Positions 41,501-50,630 of a DNA stretch of 64,000 nt are shown one piece after another. Within the stretch, counting starts at the first letter, position 1. The number at the start of each line of letters is the position of its first letter. The stretch spans positions 946,501-1,010,500 of the forward strand of contig NC_090114.1 in NCBI RefSeq assembly GCF_023973825.1. Direction: 5' to 3'. A program made the position numbers and the translations under genes. Source of the DNA: Plasmodium brasilianum (lineage: Eukaryota > Apicomplexa > Aconoidasida > Haemosporida > Plasmodiidae). A model generated the notes under the pieces. The model made no database searches. It was not told where the DNA came from and saw only the letters and a list, made by a program, of their open reading frames with translations.

Positions 41501-43723
41501 TATTTCATAAACGTCGGAATTATAAGTGGCGATTTTTATTGAAAAGGGTGGCATTAGATTATTAACTGTACTTAGTAGCTTTTGAAATAATAAAAAGTCT
41601 TTTTCTTTTTTATCACTTCGATTGGTTGTCAGAGTCATATCATCACATGTCGATGAAAGAGGAATATTAGAAATGTTTGATTTTTTCATATAAACAAGTT
41701 GATTAAAAGATGGAGAATTTTTGGTTAACATAAAGGAGTTAGAAGAATCATATATTTTTTTAATTTTCCATTTCCCATATTTTATATTATATTCATTATC
41801 AGGTAAGTACGTATCATCAGTATAGATTGAAATAAGAGAAGTATTCATTAAATCGTATTCAATTTTTGCATTAAGAATATAACAAAAGTTTATATTTATT
41901 GGTACATGTTCATAATTTAGAATATTTTTTATATGTATATTGTTATCGTATATGTTAAAAATTGCATAAACATTAAATATCATATATTCCTTATCATCAT
42001 AATTGTCATTAAACTCGTCAAAGTATACACAATTTTTTATTTTATTTTTTTTTTTGTACGTAACAGCGTCTGACTCTTTTTTTTCACTTAGCTGATTTCT
42101 AGATGCATACACAATTAAGTACTCGTTTTTTTCGAGTCCCTCTGTTCTGCTATTGATGCCTCTGCTGTTCCTGCAGTTGTTATTGCTATGCATATTTTCA
42201 TCATTTCCGCAGTTACCACTATTTTCACCATTTACATTATTCTTTATAAAATATTTATAGTAACCGTCCTCCTCCTTTTCACCCTTATCTACCCAACGCC
42301 ATTTAATACTGTTAATCATGTTTTCAAAATATAAAATGTAAATCCTACATATAGATATAAATGTAAACTTGTTCTGACAGTTCATGTGCTCCTTCCATAT
42401 GTACATATACCCGTCACGGCATATGGACACTAAAATGCAAAATCTCTCGTCTGTGTTCTCTTTCCACTTTACTGCATACACGTTGTTCTGATGATGCAGG
42501 ATGTTCAGCAAAAATATGTTCCTCCTGTCTGTGTATACATTTTCCGCTTTTTTTCTGGAATGACCACATGCGCGGGTAAAGTCGTCATCATCATCATCAT
42601 CATTTTCATCATCGTAGTAGTCATCATCATCATCATCATCTTCGTCATCCTCCTCATCATATTCGCTATAGTCGTATTTCCCCTCTTCCTCCTCGAGGCA
42701 ATTTTTCAAATCTCGACTTTTCCCTCCGTGAGCCACCGACACAGAGGTGGTCGACTTATCATGACGAATTTCAGAGTGCACTATTTCATTAATTTTATTG
42801 GTATTATTTTGATCAATGTTTTTCCAGTCATAGTAAAATGATTCCAAGTTAATGCTTTTTTTATTTCTATTTACATCGGTGCAAGTTCCTGCTTCTTTAT
42901 GTCTTATATCTTCATAAAATAAGGACGATTTCGTTCTTATAAAAATATTTTTATTTTTCGTTTTTTCGTTTAACACATCATCTAAATCTTTTAATCTGTT
43001 AGATTTTTTTTTTTTTTTTCTTCTTCTTCTTCTTCTTCTATTCTGCTTCTTTATAGAAGCTATTTGATTTTTATTTTCATCTTTTTTGCTTTCACTAACA
43101 GGTAACACATCCTCATTTTGCTTTAAAGAAATATTGCATAAGGCTTGGTTTTCTACATAGTTATCTTCACCCTCACAACTAGTAGAATGCTGTGAGTGCA
43201 ATTTTTCATGGTTATTTTTACTGGCTACATAAGTTGAACCTCTTCTCCTTTTCCTTTTCTTCCTTTTTGAAATATTACCCTTCTTTTTATATCCATTTTG
43301 TGCTCTTCTTCTTAACTTGTTCAATAACAATTCATTGATGAAAAATATAAAGACCATTTTATTTTTGTCTTTATTTCTTTTCACTTGTTCTTCTTTCATT
43401 ATTCCAGCACCTAAATAAATGTAGTCATGATTATCACAACATTCATTATTCTTCTTACTATTGCTTAGACCTATTTTATCATTTTTATAATAAAATTTTA
43501 ACACGTCTTTTATCAGTATATCATGATATAGTAAACCACCAAATGGAAATATATCATACGAATTATATGTGTATTCATGATCATATCTTTTATAATTACT
43601 TTCTTCATCTTTTAAGAAGTCTATTTTATTAATCTTTGGCTTTTTATATAAATGTAGCAATTTTTCATTATTATACTCATCATGCCATAATCCACCGCAC
43701 CTATTCGGGGTGGAACCGTTCAT
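25734..43723 (-). CDS. RAV1: Rav1/DmX-like (rabconnectin-3 alpha) WD40 protein, RAVE V-ATPase assembly factor; frame broken at two A tracts
   Basis: Three abutting minus-strand frames (43723-38513, 38570-33255, 33258-26758) plus a final exon (26432-25734) read as one protein of ~5,890 residues if the A29 and A19 tracts are each one base short (or two long). The N-terminal piece has propeller-like blades (VYAVKWKENTDERFCILVSI, GYMYIWKEH near 42300-42500). The middle piece (about 36340-36820) has the Rav1 C-domain signature: ECLDFLALLYIARNEKHKL, then NDFKQKRWINALMNNAYKLM, then RYYLAIAFFILSGDIKDVVD. The C-terminal piece has DmX-type blades: IISHPFLPIF, SVLWNSNGKFLMISDDSGN, LVCICVWDL, AYIFYGDQLGYIHIVHL, and LLILTDGR spliced to LRIYEVV. 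N-propeller, Rav1 domain, C-propeller is the known Rav1/DMXL order. In yeast and animals this protein promotes V1-Vo assembly of the vacuolar H+-ATPase. The rest is Asn/Lys/Glu-rich insert. The single intron (26433-26757, GTAACC...CAG) is phase 0. Confidence 0.8.
26433..26757 (-). other. Intron of the Rav1-like gene with CA/TA microsatellite
   Basis: 325-base intron, GTAACC donor and TTCGCAG acceptor on the minus strand, phase 0, joining ...LTDGR to LRIYEVV.... On the + strand it is largely (ACACATACATATAT)n at 26570-26690, which produces spurious Tyr/Val/Cys frames in both directions. Confidence 0.8.
31733..31942 (-). repeat. Coding repeat (EKNEK) in the Rav1-like gene
   Basis: About seventeen 12-base units (on + strand TTCTCCTTCTCG and variants) encode tandem Glu-Lys-Asn-Glu-Lys, a charged, probably helical or disordered spacer in the third frame of the gene. 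The unit length keeps the frame. Confidence 0.9.
33258..33276 (-). repeat. A19 tract (coding strand) at second frame break of the Rav1-like gene
   Basis: Nineteen T residues on the + strand. Reading leftwards, the upstream frame (...SCGYNL then six Lys) stops at TGA 33257-33255 immediately after the tract. The following frame begins with the ATG that uses the last A (33258). One A more, or two fewer, would make the two continuous. Confidence 0.9.
38516..38544 (-). repeat. A29 tract (coding strand) at first frame break of the Rav1-like gene
   Basis: Twenty-nine T residues on the + strand. The upstream frame (...VLSCVQ then nine Lys) stops at TGA 38515-38513 directly after the tract. The next frame enters with ATG 38515 and MIFYHPVILLNYIKMGLF. 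A tract of 30 or 27 would join them. Confidence 0.9.
41210..41375 (-). repeat. Coding repeat (NEQ) in the Rav1-like gene
   Basis: Roughly eighteen 9-base units (TGCTCATTY on +) encode Asn-Glu-Gln / Glu-His-Asn triplets, a polar spacer in the first frame, between two stretches of more ordered sequence. Confidence 0.85.
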
Positions 43724-46052
43724 CCTTCAAGGAAAATAACACGACTGTTGCAATTTATGCCTTCTTATTCACCTTTTGCGTTTCACCTTCTCATTTACCT
43801 TTTTTGCGTTTCGCCTTCTCATTTACCTTTTTTGCGTGTTCATGTCTCTTTTATTTTATTTCTCTTTTTCAAACAGCACAAAACACTTAATTTACGCGTA
43901 TTCGCAAACGATTTTTATTGTTCTTCCTTTCTGAAATATATATTTTTTGATGAACAATGTTTACATGCATGTACTTTATATGTGCGTACAATTGTACATA
44001 TATGCATGTGTACACATGCATATATGCACATTTAAATGCGTACGTGCATTTATTTATTTTATGCACACAAGCAAACATACGTAATCAAGAAAACTGTATA
44101 TTGCTGCTAATGTTTTTCTCTTAGCTCAGTTTTATGCAATAAGACCTGAAGTGCTATTATTTTGCGTAGTTACTAACTTGTGCATTTCATTTTGCATTCC
44201 CTTTTTTTGCATTCCCTTTTTTTGCATTCCCTTTTTTTGCATTCCCTTTTTTTGCATTCCCTTTTTTTGCTTCCTTTTTTTGCATTCCCTTTTTTTGCTT
44301 CCTTTTTTTGCGTTCCTTTTTTTGCTTCCTCTTTTTTGGATTTCTTTTTTTGCTTCCTCTTTTTTGGATTTCTTTTCGAAGTTTAAGTATACTGCTATTA
44401 CAGGTGAGGGGGGGGGAAAGATGGGGAAAAAAAATATTTTGTTAAAAAATAGTAATGAAGATATTTCCAAAAAAAAAAAAAAAAAAAAAAGAATAGAAGG
44501 AAGAAGAGAAAAAAAGGGTGTGCCGTAACTAAAATGTATGTGCCTATGTGTAGATATATTTTTTTTTTTCTTATTTTAATACTTGAATTAATGCGAATAC
44601 TAAGAAAAGCATTCAGCTGGATATATGCACATACTTTTGTATTACAATGCGCAGTTTCCTTTTATTCAAAAAATTTAAAATATTGCGTAAAAATTAAAAA
44701 AATATTATTTTGTTTTCTTAAGTTTCATAATAATCAAGGATCTGCTCCTAGTTTATGCGCATCCACGTGTATAGCGTACCTGGAAGGATGTCCATTCACA
44801 TACGTAAACGGACATACATGAACGTACATACATGAACGTACATACATAGACATGCATACGCAAACATACATACGCAAACATACATATGTACACATAAGCA
44901 TGTACGCGTACGCACAGGTCCACTGACACGTCCAAGGTATACGTTTTTATGATTAGCAAAAAAATTAAAAAGGTTCGAAAAATGGACATTCATAAACGGT
45001 CATTTGTACGTATGTATGCATATATATATATATGCATGTACATAAATATATATATACTCATTTACTTATATGCGCATGTACTTTTGAATTAAAAAAATTA
45101 TGAACTTGTTAAGGAAATAAACTCACTTCCGTATTTATGAACAACAATGCGATTAACGAAATGTCTTGAAGTAATTAATATATATAAAAATGCACTAGTG
45201 CTATGCATTTCTACCGTTACAAACATAATTATAAACTAACATGAACACTTATAAAAATATATGTACACGTACATATATATGCGTGTCTGCAAATGTATGT
45301 GACTTATAAAAGAGTTAATTTCTAAATATAAGTCCTTAAAATAATATGTACATGTGCATAAAAGTATACATATGTATGTATAAATATATAAAAATATATA
45401 TATATATATATGTACATACGTGTATATATAAGTATATATGTATAAATATATAAATGTATAGTAGTATATATATTTATATATATGTACATACGTATATGTA
45501 TTAGTACATATTAAATATATACACATAAGTTCTATCTTTGGAAAAGGCTCTTTTTTACCCCCTTTTTTTTTTTTTTTTTTAAATTCAGTTTACAGTTTTA
45601 GGTTTCACACCTAAATTAATTTTTAATTATACAGGTTTTAATATTATGTTGATCTCATTATTATATATGTGAATATAATGCGAAAATATTCGTAAGTACA
45701 TAATAAAAACGCGGAAATATGCTTAAGCATTTATGTATATGCTAATGCGGAAATAATCATATGCATTTATGTACGAACTAACGTGAAATTATTGCTTATG
45801 CATTTATGTACATATCAATTTATGTAATGTAAAGAGTCAAAATCTATGGACTTCCACAATTTTTTTTTTTTTTTTTTTTTTTATATTTTTCCCCCTTACT
45901 CTTAAAATTTCCTGGCTATATATATAGCTACTGAACGAATTAAGAACAAAAAATTACTTCAAAAAATTATATATACGAAATAAAAGATTAAACGGCTTCA
46001 AAAGATTTAACACGTTATAAGTACATGCATAAGCACTGGCATATATATACAA

Positions 46053-46090
<38 letters not shown>

Positions 46091-46753
46091 CATAAGCACA
46101 TATGTAATATGACAGGAAAAAGTGAATGAAGAAGGGGAGGAAAAAAAGTGCATATATATAATTTTACGTATGAGAAAACACTTCAATTTAATTATAAATA
46201 CTTCAAAAAAAGGGAGTTGAATAAAAAAAAAAAAAAAAAAAAAAATTTTAAATGGTTAAAATATTGAAAACGTTGATAGTGCTACAAATGTTCGTACATT
46301 TATTCAAAAAAGAACAGTAGTGAAAAGCTTATGACAACTATATGTAAAGAAGAAACATATCGTGTTTGTCGTATGGAATAACAAGTTCACGCGAAACGCA
46401 CATGTACATATGTATATATATACTTATATATATGTATGCATACATATTTTTTCTTTTCATTTCTTTTGGGCTCCCATATTGAATTGCCTTCAACAATATT
46501 TCTATAAATGAGAAAAAAAAGAAAAAGAAAAAATCTCAAACATTTACAACTGACAAATAAAGAGGCTAAAGGAAAAATATATGCCGCTTACTAAAAGAGC
46601 CGCGGTTGGGGTAAATGGGTAAAAGGATGTATATATATATATATACACATACGTACTTGTGTACATATACACGTATGCGCGTGTGCATACCATTGTACAG
46701 GTGTATTATACACGGTACACGACAATAATTTTTTCCTTTAGATAGTTGCATGC
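43724..46753. promoter_or_regulatory. Intergenic region, 3 kb, upstream of the Rav1-like gene
   Basis: This is the 5' flank of the Rav1-like gene and the 3' flank of METAP1c, both on the minus strand. It contains the TTTTTTGCATTCCC repeat (44188-44345), T/A runs (44470-44490, 45563-45580, 45859-45881, 46226-46244) and (TA)n tracts (46059-46085). I found no convincing gene. A 95-codon frame at 44534-44821 (+) has a few protein-like residues but no homology I recognise. Confidence 0.45.
44188..44345 (+). repeat. 14-15-bp tandem repeat TTTTTTGCATTCCC
   Basis: Five near-perfect copies of TTTTTTGCATTCCC followed by decaying TTTTTTGCTTCC versions. Noncoding, about 600 bases upstream of the Rav1-like start codon. 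Confidence 0.85.
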
Positions 46754-48919
46754 CTAAAGAGTGTTCTTCTCCCAGATGAACTGGGGTGATTTATCATTTT
46801 TCTTTGTAAGTATGTCTACTCCATTTTTTTTTATATGAATGGTATGTTCAAACTGTGCAGAAAAATAATATCTTGCGTTTGATATGGTCCAGTTATCTGG
46901 CCATGTAATAAAACCACAGGGTCTTTCAGATATAATTGGTTCAATAGTAAAAACTAAGTTTTCACACATTTTCCTATCATCATTATTTAAAGTATGCATA
47001 ATAAAAGGCTCTTCATGAAAATTCTTTCCTATATTATGACCACATAAATTAGGTACAATAGTATAATGTGTATGCTTTTTTTTATTTACTTTTTGAAGAT
47101 AGCTATCCATAGCTTCAGCTATAGTTTTAAAAGGTACTCCAGGTTTACATACATTTATTGCTTCCATTGTACATTCATATGCTGTTTTAATTAATTCTAT
47201 ATTTTTTTCATACATGAACTTTTTAAAATCATTTATGCCCAATTTACTTCTATCAAAAAAGGGGAGATGCTTCCTTTCTATCCCTTTGTTGTCTTTGTCC
47301 CTTCCTACATTATTATATATATATTTCTGTATGTCATTGTATAGGTGGTTTTTCGGTGGGTTGAATATTACGTGTTGATCGTACTGTTTGTGAAAATTTT
47401 CGAGTTCATCATTAACATCATTGTAGTGATCGTACATACTACCAACATTGGAATCAGTGGTACCATAATCATTATTAGTACCATTCCTGAATCTAATAAT
47501 GCTATCACTGTCACTGTCGTTATCATTATCATCACTTATACCGATAACATTTGTATTATCATCGTAATCCTCGTGATACATACCTTGTTGATCTTTCGAA
47601 TTTGGAGCGACATATCTTATTTTTCTAACTGAGCAATATTTTCCCTTTTTAACGACTTTATTTTTTATTAAATCGAAATTATATTTTAAAATATATTTTG
47701 TATATTTTGTCCTGAACTTGTCATTTAAGTATATAAAATCATAATGCCTTTTTCTTTTTTTTTTTTGGCTTTTCGTAATTTTTTCAACTAAAAAACTTTC
47801 ACACATATCAGCATGGTAATTATCTTTATACACACTTATATCTACTTTTACTATATCATTTTCAAATAACACATTGTTATCTGGTATCCCATGACATAAT
47901 ATTTCATTTATGGATACACAGCTACTCTTTGGAAAAAGATGATAATTTAATGGAGAGGGGTAAAACCCATTATTAACACACTTGTTTAATATATATATGT
48001 CAATATCATTTGTTGTTATTCCTTCACACACAATGTATGAAATATCATCCATTAGTTCTCTTGCAAATTTACAATTTCTAGATATTATTTCAATCCCTTC
48101 ATCGTCCTTTACATTTTTGTATTCATACTTTTTTGCATTTGTTTCATCTTCAACAGTTTCATTATATGAAGAGGAACAGAATGCTGCTGCTGCTGCTGCT
48201 TCTTCTGCTGCTGCATTGTTATTACTACTATTCTCATAGTTTACATAAATTGGCATTCCTGTTTTGTGATAATTTGGTCTCTCAATATATTTTGGCAAAT
48301 AATACTTGGGAGATTGTATCCCTTTTTTCTGTCTACCTACATAGGAGAAATTTTCAAATATTTCACTGTCTTTTAAGTGTGAATATAATTTGTTATAACT
48401 GTCCTTACATTTCATAAATTTTTTATCTAATTCTGATATTCTTATGCTCGGATGGATTATTTTCCTTGTCTTAAAGTTTTCTATATATCTGTGATATGAT
48501 GGTAATATATCTTCTGAATAATCTTTTGTATTTTTTTTTACATCATGATGACATGTATTTGAAAAGCCTTCACCTGAACTGTTCAGGTATTTTTTTTTTT
48601 TTTTTTTTTTTTTTTTATTTTCTTCTTCCTTTTGTTTTGCAATAATAAAGTTACAACAGAGGGATGTATTTCCTTTGGCACTTGCACAACCCTTCCGTTT
48701 TATCCTAACATTATGAGAGCTACTACACAAGGTATTATGCACATATTTTTCGCTTCCTTTTCTTTCTCTTCTCGACAAAATATCACCCCTGTTACCACAG
48801 CTGCTATATGCGCTATTTACGTTGTTTGCGATACTCCTTTTACATGCACATATGCCCAAAACAATTGACAGCAAAAGAATATGAACGTTCATAATTTTTT
48901 TCCCCCCTCCTTTGCTCAT
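46754..48919 (-). CDS. METAP1c: Methionine aminopeptidase 1c, probably organelle-targeted
   Basis: 721 residues in one exon. All five metal ligands of type I methionine aminopeptidase are in place: Asp360 and Asp371 (VDISVYKDNYHADMC), His628 (LCGHNIGKNFHEEP), Glu660 (FTIEPIISE) and Glu691 (QFEHTIHI). The spacings 360-371, 628-660 and 660-691 closely match the E. coli enzyme, but 371-628 is 257 residues instead of about 63. A Lys/Asp/Asn/Ser-rich insert of ~190 residues splits the fold. The enzyme removes initiator Met from new proteins. The N-terminus has a hydrophobic segment (MNVHILLLSIVLGICACKR from residue 10) followed by ~120 basic, Asn/Ser/Lys-rich residues, the usual signal-plus-transit layout of apicoplast proteins. 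Met10 (48892) would be the cleaner start for a signal peptide. A T27 run (48590-48616) encodes poly-Lys and keeps frame. Confidence 0.92.
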   Translation of the reverse strand: MSKGGGKKIMNVHILLLSIVLGICACKRSIANNVNSAYSSCGNRGDILSRRERKGSEKYVHNTLCSSSHNVRIKRKGCASAKGNTSLCCNFIIAKQKEEENKKKKKKKKKYLNSSGEGFSNTCHHDVKKNTKDYSEDILPSYHRYIENFKTRKIIHPSIRISELDKKFMKCKDSYNKLYSHLKDSEIFENFSYVGRQKKGIQSPKYYLPKYIERPNYHKTGMPIYVNYENSSNNNAAAEEAAAAAAFCSSSYNETVEDETNAKKYEYKNVKDDEGIEIISRNCKFARELMDDISYIVCEGITTNDIDIYILNKCVNNGFYPSPLNYHLFPKSSCVSINEILCHGIPDNNVLFENDIVKVDISVYKDNYHADMCESFLVEKITKSQKKKRKRHYDFIYLNDKFRTKYTKYILKYNFDLIKNKVVKKGKYCSVRKIRYVAPNSKDQQGMYHEDYDDNTNVIGISDDNDNDSDSDSIIRFRNGTNNDYGTTDSNVGSMYDHYNDVNDELENFHKQYDQHVIFNPPKNHLYNDIQKYIYNNVGRDKDNKGIERKHLPFFDRSKLGINDFKKFMYEKNIELIKTAYECTMEAINVCKPGVPFKTIAEAMDSYLQKVNKKKHTHYTIVPNLCGHNIGKNFHEEPFIMHTLNNDDRKMCENLVFTIEPIISERPCGFITWPDNWTISNARYYFSAQFEHTIHIKKNGVDILTKKNDKSPQFIWEKNTL

Positions 48920-48944
48920 TTACGCGTTTGGTCATCTTTTATTC

Positions 48945-49115
48945 ATTCGTTTGTTTATTCATTCGTTTGTTTATTCATTCGTTTGTTCGTTTGCTCGTTT
49001 GTTTATTCATTCGTTTGTTCGTTTGTTTATTCATTCGTTTGCTCGTTTGTTTATTCATTCGTTTGCTCGTTTGTTTATTCATTCGTTTGTTCGTTTATTC
49101 ATTCCTTCTTTTATT
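48945..49115 (+). repeat. TCGTTTGTTTATTCAT tandem repeat upstream of METAP1c
   Basis: About ten 16-base copies of TCGTTTGTTTATTCAT with inserted TCGTTTGC 8-mers giving a 24-base higher-order period. It lies 25-195 bases upstream of the METAP1c start, so in its promoter or 5' UTR. All three + frames are open across it, giving spurious Ser/Phe/Val/Cys proteins. Confidence 0.88.
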
Positions 49116-49209
49116 CATTTATTTATTTAAATTTTTTTCTCGTTAAATTGGAAAAGATGGGGGAGGGGATGTAACTTTAAAAGTAGTATTAATCATCGTT
49201 CAAATACTC

Positions 49210-49446
49210 ATGTATGGGATTCATCAAGAAATGCGGAAGTTAATATTAAAAGAAAAAGCTGTAACACAATTGGATGTGTTACAAAAAGGGAGTGGAGAGC
49301 TAATGGTAAAGTGGAAAAAAAAAAAAATAAAGAAAAGAAAAAAAAAAAAGAATGGAACAGGAAAAAATGATATAACTGAACTTTCATATTACACGCTAGA
49401 ATGGCATACGCATCAAAGGGTACATAATGCGTACAGTTGTGCATAG
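49210..49446 (+). CDS. Possible small ORF, 78 residues, unknown
   Basis: ATG at 49210 opens a frame beginning MYGIHQEMRKLILKEKAVTQ, then LDVLQKGSGELMVKW, a Lys-rich run from an A-rich tract, and a tail ending in SCA before TAG. The first ~35 residues look like an ordinary helical protein rather than translated microsatellite, but the length is within chance expectation and no family is recognised. It contains a perfect 9-bp hairpin (49260-49283). It may equally be noncoding or part of a 3' region. Confidence 0.2.
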   Translation: MYGIHQEMRKLILKEKAVTQLDVLQKGSGELMVKWKKKKIKKRKKKKNGTGKNDITELSYYTLEWHTHQRVHNAYSCA

Positions 49447-49650
49447 TCACATGCTTTATATGATTACGTCAATAAACAAACTTCTAGGCAGAAAATTCTT
49501 TTTGCGTTCAGCTGCTTAGAAGAATGCATACTACAATTGAGGAGGATGAAAATTACTAGCTTGCTCACCTATTTAGTAAGTTTTTTTTTTTTTTTTTAAA
49601 TCCACATATGTACACATATGCATATGCCCATATACATATAAATAAATATA

Positions 49651-49691
<41 letters not shown>

Positions 49692-50630
49692 GTATACCGA
49701 GTGTACGTTCCTATCGAGCAGCTACATTTTTGCTGCAATTTTATTTTACGAAAAAGGTCAAGTGTAACGTTTAATAGTTGTAGTATGTATATGTGTAACG
49801 GGAACGCGTTTAAGAACTTTGGGGCACTCCCATATATACAAAATGTATGCGAGGAATAAATTTTGCAAAAAAAAAAAAAAAAAAAATGTAGTAATGCCAT
49901 ATAGCCAATAAAGCTACCTCTATTTGGCAATAGAATGCTGATATGACAAATTAAGTTTTTGCGCATATTTTGGTTTTACAAAAATTATATTTAATTGAAA
50001 ACATGGAGCAGCTAAAAGCATACTAGCATGGAATACAATAAAAAAAAAAGGGGGCAAAATAAAGCAAAAGAAATGATATAAGAATATAATAGAATTGAAA
50101 ATAACACATATTACTATGGAACTATGTTAAACCTAGTTTAACATAACAGAAATATTGCATCAAAACGTCATAACACGTTTAATAATTAAAGTTAAAACTA
50201 AACAAAGCAAAAATGGGACAATGAAGAAGAAGAAAAAAAAAAAAGCATTTGCAGACATACCTCTTAAACTTGTGTTTCTTGAACAGTGCATAATATATTC
50301 AAAATGGTGCAAATGAAAGTGCTTCTCTTCTCTTTTCTCTTTTCTCTTTTCTCTTTTTTTTTTTTTTCTAGCTAAAACAAAAAAGGGGACCTCACCCATA
50401 TTTCACGATTAAGAGCTGCTTTTTTTAGCAGTGATTCCTTCGTGCAAACTCTTTAATACACATTTTCATCGGCTTTGCACATAATTTACCATTTGTTTTT
50501 ATTTCATTTCACCAAATTATTTCTTTGTTTATTACCATGTTTTGTTTTTTCAGTATTTGCGTATAACTTCTCTAGTGAAAACTCTGCTCCTTTGTGTGTA
50601 CTTTGGAAACACACACGTACGTACGCTGTG

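Larger units (their letters stand above)
48920..50630. other. Intergenic region between METAP1c and the BCD1-like gene
   Basis: This is the 5' flank of METAP1c and 3' flank of the BCD1-like gene. It holds the 16-bp repeat, the doubtful 49210 ORF, a (TA)n tract (49656-49687), A/T runs, and TCTTTTCTCT repeats near 50325-50360. Nothing else is supported. Confidence 0.5.

Noticed and set aside
44534..44821. 95-codon + strand frame with MRILRKAFSWIYAHTFVLQC
   Set aside because: Some protein-like residues, but the start lies in a T run, the 3' half is plain microsatellite, and no family is recognised. Too weak to call.
48881..49174. Three overlapping + strand frames of FVYSFVCSF repeats
   Set aside because: Produced by the 16-base tandem array in the METAP1c 5' flank; open in all three frames.
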